From Mikania micrantha (taxonomy: Eukaryota; Streptophyta; Magnoliopsida; Asterales; Asteraceae), in assembly GCA_009363875.1 (NCBI GenBank), contig CM018687.1:18042963-18106962 (forward strand): a stretch of DNA of 64,000 nucleotides. Direction: 5' to 3'. The notes below the pieces were generated by a model that made no database searches, was not told the DNA's origin, and saw only the letters and a program-made list of their open reading frames with translations. This document shows, piece by piece, positions 23,495-34,618 of this stretch; the first letter of the stretch is position 1, and each line of letters starts with the position of its first letter. A program made the position numbers and the translations under genes.

Positions 23495-26414
23495 TGTTAG
23501 GCCCCGATTCCCGGCGACCCCACGTACGTTGGTTTCATCATAACACATAGCTCTTTAAACTAAAACTTTCAGATTCACGCAGCGGAAATGTAAACATAGT
23601 TTGATAAACAGAATACAATAAAGTATCTGTATCAAAAACATATTGAATTGCCAAAACCATCGGATACTCTATCTTGATGCCTGAGCTCCATGCCTTCTCT
23701 TAACATAACTTTAACCTGACATACATGCTAAATCAAGTCAGCTTACGCTGGTGAGTTCTAGTTTTCATAAAACATCATAACCATTTTGTTAAGTTAAAAC
23801 ATGTTTAACATAAAAATATCATTTCATTCACATAATCCAAAACATTGTCACATAAACATTCTAGTCATCATCATCATACAACCACTGCTACTAAGCGTAA
23901 CAGTGGGCTTACGCCGGCACAAGGCTCCATAACCGTTGATCTGACCCGCCTAAGCGTTCTGCAGATCCATACTTACCCAGTAACAAGTACTGGAGCAACC
24001 ATACTTACCCCATACGAATATGGGAGCAACGTCATACTTACTTCATACTTACCCCGTAACACATACGGGAGCAACCATACTTACCCAGTAACGAGTACTG
24101 GAGCAACCATACTTACCCAGTAACAAGTACTGGAGCAACCATACTTACCCCATAACGCGTATATGGGAGCAACGTCATACTTACCCCGTAACAAGTACGG
24201 GAGCAACCATACCCAGTTATAGTCGTGGTTGACTATCATTCATACATTTTCCTATAGCACGTATAGGAACATCATTCCCAGTTATAGTCATGGTTGACTC
24301 TCATACCCAGTTATAGTCATGGTTGACTCCCATACCCAGTTATAGTCATGGTTGACTCTCATACCCAGTTATAGTCATGGTTGACTATCATTCATTCCCA
24401 GCACAAATACTGGTACCTATCACATACATATCCTATCACACGTATAGGACATCATTCTTTCATCGTATATGATATACTAGCATTATATCATCTTTTCCTC
24501 ACAACCATGAAGGCATCATATCCTTCATGCTTACATCATAATCATCATAACAACACGGACATATCATGCTAGCATCGTTTCATCGTATCTTTATCCTAAT
24601 AACTTAGGAATCATCATAACATGTTATGCTAGCGTCATGTGTCCGTGTCATCATAATATCCTAGCATCTTATACATATCATCATATCATCACATCGTACA
24701 TCATGTCATCATACACATGTCATACTAGCATCATATTCATAACATTCCACTTTCATCCTAGTAACCTAGGATCTTATCATAACATTTTGTAACTATCATC
24801 ATAGCTACCATCTTAATGCATGTTATCATACAATCATCATATCATATCTTCACACCTTTCATCATCATAATTCATTTTTCATGCATTCATCATACTTAAC
24901 ATGTTCTCATGCATGCTTCATTTCACATTAAACATTCATTCATCATAACATATAAACGTGCATTCGTAATTATGGCATATCATTATCCATTTATCATCAT
25001 CCTAAACACATAACATCATGAACATAAAATTAAGCATGTGTGCCAGCCCAAAACATTAAACATTAAAATAGGGCGTCTAGAACTCACCTGATATCTCACG
25101 GTCGCGAGATTACTCACAATTTGCGCTAATGATATAAATCTGCATTGGTTTACGTTTAATACGTTATTTACATATTAACTTCCTGATTAAATCTTTCTGA
25201 ACGTCTAATGTCAAAGACCTTGCCTTAATAGCCATCAAATAGTTAATGTTGTTGATTATCATGCTAAAACAGGTTCCTAGACAGGTTAATGGCTTAGAAC
25301 TGATCAATCCTTGTTATTGATTGCTTAGATATCATGGAATATCACAATGTAACATTAGAATAGGTTTAATCACCATATTTAACATACTAATCTGTCTATT
25401 ATCATAAACATCAGATAATCCTTCCAATAAGTATGTTAATGACTGTGATTAGTTTGAAACACTTGGAATTAACCTTGCGTGTCCAAATATTAATCAAACT
25501 AATCCCCTACCTTGTCATAATCAAATGGTTTAAACCACTATAACCATTGTTATGATTCCATGCAAATCGGGCATTACAACGGCTCAAAACAAGGATTTAC
25601 CCGTTAACAGTTTGAGTTCTTCACTTAAAATCAATCCTAGCCATCATCTAGGCAATAATCAACAACCCTAACTATATCATCACGTTCAGAAACAAGATTT
25701 AGTCATTCATTATCAGTCTAGAAGGTTAGAATGAACCGTTACCTCTTCAGACGGAGTTCTACGGTTAAAAAGATGATCCGGACTTGCAGAAACGTTCCCT
25801 GGTCCGATCTAAACCTTGAGAAGCCTTAAAATTTGAAGATTTGATGATTTGGAAGTGGGTTTTTCGTGGTTTGTGGCTGGAATCGTCGAACATAAGAAGA
25901 AAATGAAGCTTCCCGATGAAAAACTGACTTTTTAAGCAACTTTTGCGTCCAGATGACGTCAGGCGCATCGCCCCACCCCAGACGGTGGTCTGGGGCGTAC
26001 CGCGCGGGACTAAGGCGGCCAAATTTTTGTCTTATCTTCGTTTCGCGATTCCGGGAGCATACGAACTCCGTTTTGCGCACGGTTTTCGCCTACGTTCACG
26101 ATTTTTCGAGCTCTTTCCAATGGTTATAACCTCAAGACCTAAAGAGTTCAAAATATTTGACCTCTAATCTATTGCAATATTCGATTCAGTGTATCTTGAA
26201 ATCGGAGCCTCGTTCCACGATTTCGCTTACACTCATTCTCTTCATTTTCAAGTTATGATTCTAACCTGAGAATTTTGAGTTGTCACCCATATCATCGTGG
26301 ATTTCAAACACGATCAAATGTGCTTATTTCTTTGATAACGCAATTCTTCGAACATCAACAGTTACCGAAATCTCGCACGTTTATTTTTAGATTGCTAGAT
26401 TTTCGGGTGTTACA
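23495..26414 (-). mobile_element. Solo LTR of a gypsy element (2,920 bp), target duplication TAACT
   Basis: It runs TGTTAGGCCCCG...TTCGGGTGTTACA and is flanked by TAACT on both sides (23490-23494 and 26415-26419). There is no internal region, so it is a solo LTR from recombination between two LTRs. On the minus strand it starts TGTAACACCCGAAAATC, the usual plant gypsy start, which sets the orientation. Minus-strand donor-like CAG/GTGAGTTC lies near 25090 and acceptor-like GAGCTCAG near 23685. Confidence 0.9.
23971..24780. repeat. Tandem repeats whose hairpin arms covary
   Basis: Units of about 32 bp (CATACTTACC + hairpin + GAGCAAC) run from 23971 to 24210. A second unit of about 30 bp (CATACCCAGTTATAGTCATG) runs from 24211 to 24390. 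Hairpin arms in order: CCAGTA/TACTGG (23977), CCCATA/TATGGG (24009), CCCGTA/TACGGG (24053), CCAGTA/TACTGG (24085 and 24117), CCCATA/TATGGG (24149), CCCGTA/TACGGG (24185), CCTATA/TATAGG (24251), CCTAT/ATAGG (24432), TCCTAA/TTAGGA (about 24594), ATCCTAG/CTAGGAT (about 24765). Loops are mostly 4-7 nt, often ACAAG, ACACA, ACGAG or TAAC. Confidence 0.9.
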
Positions 26415-27398
26415 TAACTATCATCCAATTGTTACTTTAAAAAGGTAAGTGTATAGGATCGTGCCACGTGTCAATTTCCTTTTTTTAATAAAAAAGGGCA
26501 TTTAGGACATTTGTTATTTAAGTAAAGTTTACCCCTTTTTTTTAAACATTCATAACTTTTTTATACTATATTATTTTTTTAAAAAAAATTGCACCATTAT
26601 ACTCGTCTCATTTTTCTCTTTAATTCCGTTATAGTCTCGACTAGTTTTTTTTTAATTTTTTGATATCATGTATTTACATCATTGTAACGAGCTTACAGTA
26701 ATGTAACATAAAATGAAGTAATGTAACACAAAATGAAGTAATTTACAATGACATAATTAACTGTGACGTAACACATTATTTACAGTGATGTAATTTCTCT
26801 TTATTTCTCGTTATAATGTTGACTAGTTTTTTAATTGTTTTTCTCATTGTCCATTATTTACATCGATGTAACGATCATAAATATATCACATTATTTTGAA
26901 TTTTTTCTAACAATGATAAATTACAGTGATGTAATATAACACATTATTATTATTTTTTCTCTAACAACGATAATTACAATGATAAATTACAGTGATGTAA
27001 TATAACACATTATTTTGATTTTTTTCTCTAACTATGATAATTATAGTGATGTAATTTATCATTGTTCGAAAAAAATTCAAACTAATTTGTTGTATTTAGG
27101 CTCGTTACAAATTAGGGATGAGCAAAAAGCCAAAAAAACCGAACCGAAACCGAATTAACCGAAACCAAATTCACCGAAAAAACCGAACCGGAACCGAATT
27201 AACCGAAAAAACCGAAATCGAATTTTGTGTCAATGTAAATTACATCACTGTAATTTATCATTGTTAGAAAAAATTTCAAATAAATTTGTTATATTTAAGA
27301 TCGTTACAATGATGTAAATATATGGCATCTAAAAAAGTAAAAAAAAAAATTAGTCGAGACTATAACGGAATTAAAGAAAAAAATGAGACGAATATAAT

Positions 27399-28111
27399 TG
27401 TTTCGGGTAAAAATTAACGAGCTTAACTTTTAGCAAAACCGAATTAGAAAAGTGGGGTATTGTGTTTAACAAACAAATATACTGAATATACCAAATATAT
27501 GTTCAGGATATCCCCAAATATCCCTGGGGATATTTGAATATATCAAACAGAAAAATAGCAAACACACGAGTTTTATACGAGGAAAAGCCCTTAATCCTTT
27601 AGGATTGCCGGCATAAAAACCTCGGGAGGTGACAATCGTCACGCTGCCTAATTTTATTAATAATCAAAAGTGAATGAATACAAACAAAGAGCGCAATATG
27701 ATCGATTCTATGATGCTAGATTAGCTTCAGTGAGTGTTGTGTGTATTTCTTGAATCACCAGTGTCCTATATCGATCAATTACCTCAGTATTTATACTAAG
27801 AATCTAAAAAAGGACGTTTGACAACGTTCATAAGGTAGTTCCGAATATTCCGGCACTTTCCAATCGTGGACGACTCTTTCAAATCACCCGCATAGATTTC
27901 TCTTGGATTCCTCGTTTAAGTTGAAGTAGTTGTTGCATGTTTCCTTGATATAAGGACCAGCTATATGACAACCTGTCAATCCCTGAAATCTCGCAATAAA
28001 CGTTAAGTAACAGAGATAATTGTTAGTAATATTCATATCCTTAAAATATCCCTAATCCCGAAATATCCCGGATCCTGAAATATCCCGAGTGGAAATATTT
28101 TGCGCCTAACA
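27399..28111 (-). mobile_element. Solo LTR (713 bp), target duplication ATAAT
   Basis: It runs TGTTTCGGGTAAAAATTAAC...TTTTGCGCCTAACA, flanked by ATAAT at 27394-27398 and 28112-28116. Removing it restores the ATAATGGTGCAATTTTT sequence of the family D element. On the minus strand it starts TGTTAGGCGCAAAATAT and has a TATAAATA box, so the minus strand is the likely sense. The superfamily (Copia or gypsy) cannot be told from an LTR alone. Confidence 0.93.
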
Positions 28112-28320
28112 ATAATGGTGCAATTTTTTTAGAAAAATAATATATTATAAAAAAGTTATTAATGTTTAAAAAAGAGTGGGGAAAAACTTATAAAAGGTAA
28201 AATAACTATGTTGCCATTTCTAATATTTTAATTAAAAGCTTATGTGTAACTTTGTTATTGGTTGAAATGGATTATGTAGTTGTAGTAAAAGATAAGGGTT
28301 ATAAAAAATTCAATCCCATA

Positions 28321-29009
28321 GAGAGATAAGTCATGTATTTCAAATCACGAAAATAAATGTGTGGCTTACACTAAACTATATTTAAATTATTTTTTTTTTC
28401 AAAAATTAATTTTTTTATTTCAATTTTAATGTAATTCACATGTTTATTTAAATATTTAAAATAAGTGACAAGATCATGGTTTAAAGGTTATCTATTTAAG
28501 ATTAAGTTAAAGAGGAAGATGATTAACATTAAAGTTTAGAAACTTAAAAATGATTGAAGTAATAATTTGCAAAGTCAAAACATAAGTTTATTAAAATAAA
28601 TGATTAATTTTAAAAGTAAATGATTAATTTTTAAAGCATTGATATATAATTCTAAAGTAAAAGATGACAAGGTTTGAGATGTTTGGATTCTCTGTAAAAG
28701 AAAACAGACGTCAATTGTTTTATACAAGCAAACCACCTTGTTTGTTGTTATTTACACTTTTACCCCTTCACGTCTATCCCATTTACCAAGTTCGAATGAT
28801 GAAATGCCCTCCAGAAATATATACCACTTGTTGTCACGTCCTCCATTCCAACACCAAAAATCAAATCAGTGACGGAGCTTGGAAAAAAATCAGAGAAGGC
28901 CGGAGGAGACCGGAGGATTTTTTGGAAGAAAACGAAGAGAACTGAATGATTTTTCCAACGAAATACTGTTATATCGACCATTCTGAGCGAAACATCTTAA
29001 CTTTTTTTT
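28321..29009. other. AT-rich stretch without a recognisable gene
   Basis: A 93-codon open frame at 28664-28945 contains no family I recognise. Its end overlaps AGTGACGGAGCTTGG, a phrase I associate with dispersed plant repeats, so I do not call it a gene. Confidence 0.5.
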
Positions 29010-29020
29010 AACTATTTTAC

Positions 29021-29957
29021 GGCTACCAAAGAGGCATTACCTCAATGGTATCCCTAGGATTCTCCCAAATAGGAGGTCTTGGGTTCAAATCACTCCCGCA
29101 GCGAAAAAGGGCTCTGAGGTGGGTGTTTCGGGTAAAAATTAACAAGATTAACTTTTAGCAAAACCGAATTAGAAAAGTGGGGTATTGTGTGTAACAAGCA
29201 AATATATTGAATATACTGAATATATGTTCAGGATATCCCCGAATATCCCTGAGGATATTTGAATATATCAAACAGAAAAATAGCAATACACACGAGATTT
29301 ATACGAGGAAAAGCCCTTAATCCCTTAGGATTGCCGGCATAAAAACCTCGGGAGGTGACAAATGTCACTCTGCCTAGTTTTATTAATAATCAAGCTGAAA
29401 TAATACAATACAAAGAGCACAATGTAATCGATACTATGAAGCTAAATCAATCGATGTGAATGTTGTGTGCTTGCTGAATATTCCGTGTCCTATATCGATT
29501 CATTGCCTCAATATTTATACTTCAAATCCATAAACGACATTTAACAACGTTCACAAGGTAGTTCCTATTATTTCGGCACGTTTCCATCATGGACGACTTT
29601 TTCAAATCACCCACTTCCCAAGTTCTTCATTATAGTCAAAGTAATTTGTCACGTGCTTCCTTGATAATAGGACCAGTTAACATTCAACCTGCTAGTTCCT
29701 GAAATCTCGCAATAAACGTTAAACAACAGAGATAATTGTTAGTAATATTCATATCCCTAAAATATCCCTGATCCCGAAATATCCCGGATCCTGAAATATC
29801 CCGAGTAAGGATATTTTGCGCCTAACAGTGCGTAAGAGGGTTTTCCTAGTGGGGTTTCCTTCTGGGGTGGTTGTGGTGGCTCATGGAAACTAGACCTTGG
29901 TGACATGGTCTGGAAACAGTGAGTTCACACGATTGAGACCTTCGTCATTCAAAAAAA
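29021..29957 (+). mobile_element. tRNA-derived SINE, split by a solo LTR
   Basis: The SINE is about 228 bp once the 704-bp LTR is removed. It begins GGCTACCAAAGAGGC, has a pol III B box-like GGGTTCAAATCAC near 29080, and ends in an A tract. An 11-bp target duplication AACTATTTTAC lies at 29010-29020 and 29958-29968, as expected for target-primed insertion. Confidence 0.88.
29124..29827 (-). mobile_element. Second solo LTR of the 27399 family (704 bp)
   Basis: It is closely similar to 27399-28111 end to end (TGTTTCGGG...GCGCCTAACA). Flanks are GTGGG and GTGCG, a 5-bp duplication with one mismatch. It sits inside the SINE. Confidence 0.9.
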
Positions 29958-29968
29958 AACTATTTTAC

Positions 29969-30563
29969 AGCCCAACACTATATAAATTTGGAGCTTACTT
30001 TTAAAACTTGAGGCCAGCCATTAATTAGTGCGCTTAACGATTTGTTTTCCGGTTGTTTTCAATTTTGAGTTATTTTATGCTTATATGTTCAATAAAATGA
30101 TTGATGTTAGAAATCTGTCCAAGCGAACCAAATTCAACCAAATAAACCTAATAAACTAAATTCAACGTATATAATTATCATTTATATAGTTAACAAAATA
30201 AATCGAATTAAAAAGATGTATATTCGTTAATCAAAACGAAAACCAAATTTAGAATACATATATAGTTAGGAACCAAACTAAAACCCAAATTAACAATTTG
30301 GTTCAATTTTTTCGGTTATGAATAGAGTTAATTTTTTTTATACCCTTACCAATATAGCAATAGACTGAAAAATAAGATAGGGTATGCATGGGTTGTTTTA
30401 GGTCAATTTTTGTCGTATTCCAAATCCAAAACTGAAATTTCGATTTTTGGGTTTTTTAAATCGTTTGGGTTATGTTATTTTATTTTTTATGTTTTTAAAA
30501 CCCATTTGGTTTTGGTTTTTCTACTTATGTCTAAATTTTTTTGGCTTACAAAAAACAACCTAA
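29969..30563. other. AT-rich intergenic stretch
   Basis: I see no gene, RNA or element ends. The 101-codon open frame from 30410 is rich in Phe and Leu as expected of T-rich DNA and runs into the MULE at 30573. Confidence 0.5.
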
Positions 30564-30572
30564 AATATTATA

Positions 30573-31565
30573 GAGTAAATTGTCATTATACTCTCTGTGG
30601 TTTAGATGAATTTGTCATATTCATCGAAATTCTTATTTTTTGCCAATTTGACATCATGGTTTCTATTTTTTTAATTATGCTCCACCTAGTTAACCCCATC
30701 CAAAAACTCAGTTAAGTTCAAGGGTATTTTTGTCATTTTCATTAAACCCTAAACAAAAATAATAAGTAAATTCAACAACTTATGATATTACAAAAATTTG
30801 CTACACCGTTAAGCATAAAATTGTTGTGCATCAAAAGAGAAATGAGTAGTTAAGCATAAAATTGCAGTGCAGCAAAAAAAAATGGTCGTCCATGAAGCAC
30901 CTAATGGATACAAAAAAAAAAAAAAAAGGAAATACAAAAAATGGTAGGTCAGTTAAGCATAGATCACAGTTGTGGATCAAAGGAAAGACAAAAAATGACA
31001 ATTATACAAATGCAGCAAAAGATATGCCATTATCGATCACTGTTGTGGATTCAGAAGGATACAAAACTCACCATAAAATTGTTGTGGATCAAAATATTTG
31101 TAAGGATCTTGAATAAACCAGAGCTTCATTCATGGGAGCGGCTAAAGAGGTGAACAAAGGCTGAGGGGAGCAACGGAGGCGACGACAGGTGGTGCGACGA
31201 CAGTGGGTGCGACAACGGGAGGAGGGTCGCCTGATGGGAACGACAGTCAGAGGATGGTCGGTCGACGGTAGCAACGGCCGAAGGAGCAGCATTGCAAGGA
31301 TACCGAAGAGGTGCTGCACTTTCTGGAAAATTGAATTAGGAAGATGAGTGAACTTGGGTTTCTTGGTGGCTAGGCAACAATTTTTTTTTGAACGATATTT
31401 TAGGGTTTAATGAAAATGAAAAAAATACCCTTGAACTTAACTGAGTTCAAGTGGAGCAAAATGACAAAAATATAGAAATTATGATGTCAAATTGACAAAA
31501 AATAAGAATTTGGATGAATATGGTAAATTTATCCAAACCACAAGGAGCAAAATGACAATTTACTC
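30573..31565. mobile_element. Non-autonomous MULE, 993 bp, 9-bp target duplication
   Basis: Terminal inverted repeats of about 180 bp start GAGTAAATTGTCATT on both strands and continue through CAATTTGACATCAT and AGTTAAGTTCAAGGGTATTT. A perfect 9-bp duplication AATATTATA lies at 30564-30572 and 31566-31574, the hallmark of Mutator-like elements. The interior has repeated AAGCATAAAATTG words and a GC-rich segment (about 31130-31320) unlike its surroundings. No transposase is encoded. Confidence 0.93.
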
Positions 31566-31623
31566 AATATTATATATGGACTAAAAATATTTGGCCTATA
31601 ATATAACTTAATATATAAAATTA

Positions 31624-31660
31624 CTAGATTACTTACCCGTGTACAACACGGATTATTTGC
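31624..31660 (-). mobile_element. Possible Helitron 3' end, minus strand
   Basis: On the minus strand a CCGTGT/ACACGG hairpin is followed by GGTAAGTAAT and CTAG, then T. A 3' hairpin shortly before CTAG with T after it is the Helitron end pattern. I could not find a matching TC start, so only a remnant can be claimed. Confidence 0.35.
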
Positions 31661-33301
31661 TTAAAAATTATAAGAACCTCAAATCTATATAATATTATAC
31701 ATGAATGTACACATTAAATTTAATAAAAAATAATTTATAAATTACGCTTATAATATACAAACCATTGAATATTTCCTTATATACAATATATTTAATACTT
31801 GATTTGATAAATTTTTCATGTTATCTAAAATAAGTATTAATGTATGTTTGGTAACCAAGTATGATTAGTGACTTCACCTACAAAGTAAGTAAACCATTCA
31901 CTTATATAATGTTGTTTGCTACATACATATATAAAACTAATTGCATACATAACCAAATTTATCAAAGAATTTACTAAAAGATTTATCTTAACTGCATACA
32001 TACATAACTGCTTACATACCTTTTTTTTTGAACGGCTTGGTACGACAACACCCAAGACGGGATTTACCGTCCCCTCAGATCTGACGTTTTGGGGCGTACG
32101 CCCAAGCACACCCTAGGAGGAACCTCACAACTGGGGTTTTCCTATCTCTCTTATCTTCAGGGATTAATGGAATAAAACAATAAGAATTTAAGTTTCATAT
32201 GTTTTAAAATCAAATTTAGGTTAAAACCCATAAAGTAAAGCAATAATAACAGCAGAAATGAAGGGAATTTCTTCACAGACTTGGAAAATAACACGAACAA
32301 TTGTGAAAACTTGTAGATCCTTCAGCTATAAGCAGTACAAGAACACGCAATCTTATATTAACACAAAGGTTCATATACACAGTAAAAGAAGGATGATAGG
32401 TTATTAATTCAATCATAAGCATGCTAATTTGAATAGTAAATTAGCAACACCTACTGCTTAAACTCCTAAAACAATATTTGGATCACCACCTCACCACAAA
32501 TCTATGTCCATTGTTATTTGACCTTTTTTAAGGCTATGAGCATATTAGTAAATATATGCACATGAAAAATCAAATTTGTGAAGACTGCAATAAGATGGTA
32601 CCTTCAATCATTGGTGGTACAGTCCCAATGGATAGTTTATTAAACTTCAATGCTTTGCTACCTTATTATATGAAACCTTCATTTGGGTCTCCTTTCTTGC
32701 CCTTTTTTTCGCTCAATAAGTTTTTGTTTTTTCACAGAATGGGGCAACAATAGGGCTAGAATCATTCTTGAGGCCTCATAGGCTTTCCTCCATTTATGCA
32801 TAATAACCATAGCTATGTGTTATCAGTGATTGATTGAACGGTGTTACCTATGGATCGACTGGAATTTCGATCTTTTGGACGATTGCAAACTTGTGTTGCT
32901 ATTGTGCCAAGAATATAAAGAAGGCAACCGTATAGCAAAATGTGAATGTTTCTAATTAAATTCTTGTGATTGATGCTATGTTGTATTCTGGAAATTTTTA
33001 TTTGAATTTGAAGTGAATGTGGTCAATTGGAAGCTGTTTAACATGAAAATGTTGAAGAAGATAATGACGATTTTAAATTTGACTGAAGGAGAAAGAAGTT
33101 ACCTGTTAAAATCCATTGAAGAAGAAAAAGGCGATGCTGCTGTAAACAGAGAAAAAAAGGGCGATAGGACTAAAATTAAGGTTTGCAAAGAGGTAGTTGG
33201 TTTTAAATCAAGATTTTCAAAATATTTCACAAAAAATGGAAACATAGAGAAAATGAATTAACAAAAGAGGTTCCAGATTCAGAAGAAATTAGGAAACTAA
33301 A
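31661..33301. other. Low-information stretch, no recognised gene
   Basis: It holds a T-run followed by a GC-rich block (32021-32150) that looks like the 3' part of a short retroelement on the minus strand, and two open frames (32556-32753; 33013-33261, 82 codons, Lys-rich C-terminal half) without recognisable domains. Splice-like sites are not convincing. AACCCTAAATC at 33300 is the probable start of the MULE described next, not a telomere repeat. Confidence 0.4.
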
Positions 33302-33634
33302 CCCTAAATCACAAAACTAGCCATTTGACCTCACATCTTTACCAAAATAGCCTTTGACCGGAAAAATATCTCCTACTCAGCGATATTATCACATAATATA
33401 TCTCCGACGTGGATATAATATAAAAATATGAAATTATGTGTCAGTTGATATCATATATATATATATATATTTAATGAGTAAGAGATATTCTCGATTGCAT
33501 ATATCTCCACGTCAGAGATATATTATATGCTAATAACTCCATATCAAATAATAATATCTCTTAATCAATAAATATATTAATAAATAATAATAATTAACAT
33601 TTTTATAAAAACAAATAATAATTAATCACTATTA

Positions 33635-33820
33635 TGAAATAAAACAATTTATTTATATATATACAAAAATCTTAATTAAATGAAATAAAACAATTTATTT
33701 ATATATACAAAAATCGTAATTAAATGAAATAAAATAATTTATTTATATATATACAAAAATCTTAATTAAATGAAATAAAATAATTTATTTATATATATAC
33801 AAAAAATCGTAGTTAAATTT
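33635..33820. repeat. Tandem repeat, about 47 bp x 4
   Basis: Four nearly identical units start TGAAATAAAA(C/T)AATTTATT and end in AATCTTAATTAAA or AATCGTAATTAAA. Confidence 0.9.
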
Positions 33821-34129
33821 TTATTTTTTATTTTTTCTTCAAAAGATAAATAATAATACAAAAGAAAATACTTATAAAAAACGTCTTATATTTTCGTTTA
33901 TATTCAAAACGTAATTATCTTCGCCTTAAACATTTTGGTACGAAACTAATGCTTAAAACAAAAAATTACCTTTTTATTTTAAAAATTAACTCTATAAACG
34001 TAAATAATAATAAATATACTTATAAAAAAAATTTAAGATCCTACAAAAAAAAATTCAAGATAAATTTAATTATTAATTTTTATTAAATATTAAAAAGGTG
34101 TATTGTCTTGTCAAGTGAAGCTTTTTATA

Positions 34130-34440
34130 TTTCCGATGAGATATTTCGACTTTAAAGGAGATATCTCGTCTTTAAAGGAGATATATGACTGAAAAAAGTA
34201 TAAAGCGTGGTCCCGAGGAGATATTTCGTATATCAAGGAGATATCTCGTCTTTTTAGGAGATATATGACTGAAAAAGTACAAAGCATGTTCCCGAGGAGA
34301 TATATTTCGTATTTCAATGAGATATCTCGTCTTTTTAGAAGATATATCTTCTTTCAAAGATATATGTAGTATTTCAAGGAGATACGATATGACTAAAATA
34401 TCTCCTGGAGATATTTTGGAGATATTTCAATTTTATATGA
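34130..34440. repeat. 80-bp tandem repeat with GAGATATCTC core
   Basis: Units begin at 34157, 34237 and about 34318 (period 80-82 bp). Each holds GGAGATATCTCGTCTTT, GGAGATATATGACTGAAAAA and CCCGAGGAGATAT. The GAGATAT/ATATCTC word continues to about 34520 and recurs in both outer ends of the element (33365-33560 and 37825-38010). Confidence 0.9.
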
Positions 34441-34618
34441 AATATTACGAGATTTTGACATGACTGGATTAGATTTTGACACGACTAGAGGAGATATTGA
34501 CACGACTAGACGAGATATTCACAATTTTCCGTAAAGATTTAGAATGGTTCATTATATATGGCGAGATATTGAGTTGAAAATATCGTATTTTCAACCATTT
34601 CTATTGTCTACTTTTAAG

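Larger units (their letters stand above)
23443..28320. mobile_element. Foldback element, family D copy 2, split by two solo LTRs
   Basis: Element sequence is 23443-23494, 26420-27398 and 28117-28320, about 1.2 kb once both LTRs and their target duplications are removed. The right terminus AAAAAATTCAATCCCATAG matches copy 1. The ACCGAA-rich tract is at about 27137-27225 and TTACAGTGATGTAA words are repeated as in copy 1. Confidence 0.75.

Noticed and set aside
23971..24410. CRISPR-like array of 32-bp repeats
   Set aside because: The sequence lies in a plant LTR with a 5-bp target duplication. There are no unique spacers: the units are tandem and the variable part is a hairpin.
28664..28945. 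A 93-codon open frame as a gene
   Set aside because: No recognised domain or supporting splice sites, and part of it resembles a dispersed repeat.
33297..33308. Telomere-type AAACCCTAAA
   Set aside because: A single copy at the edge of a transposon, with no tandem telomere repeat.
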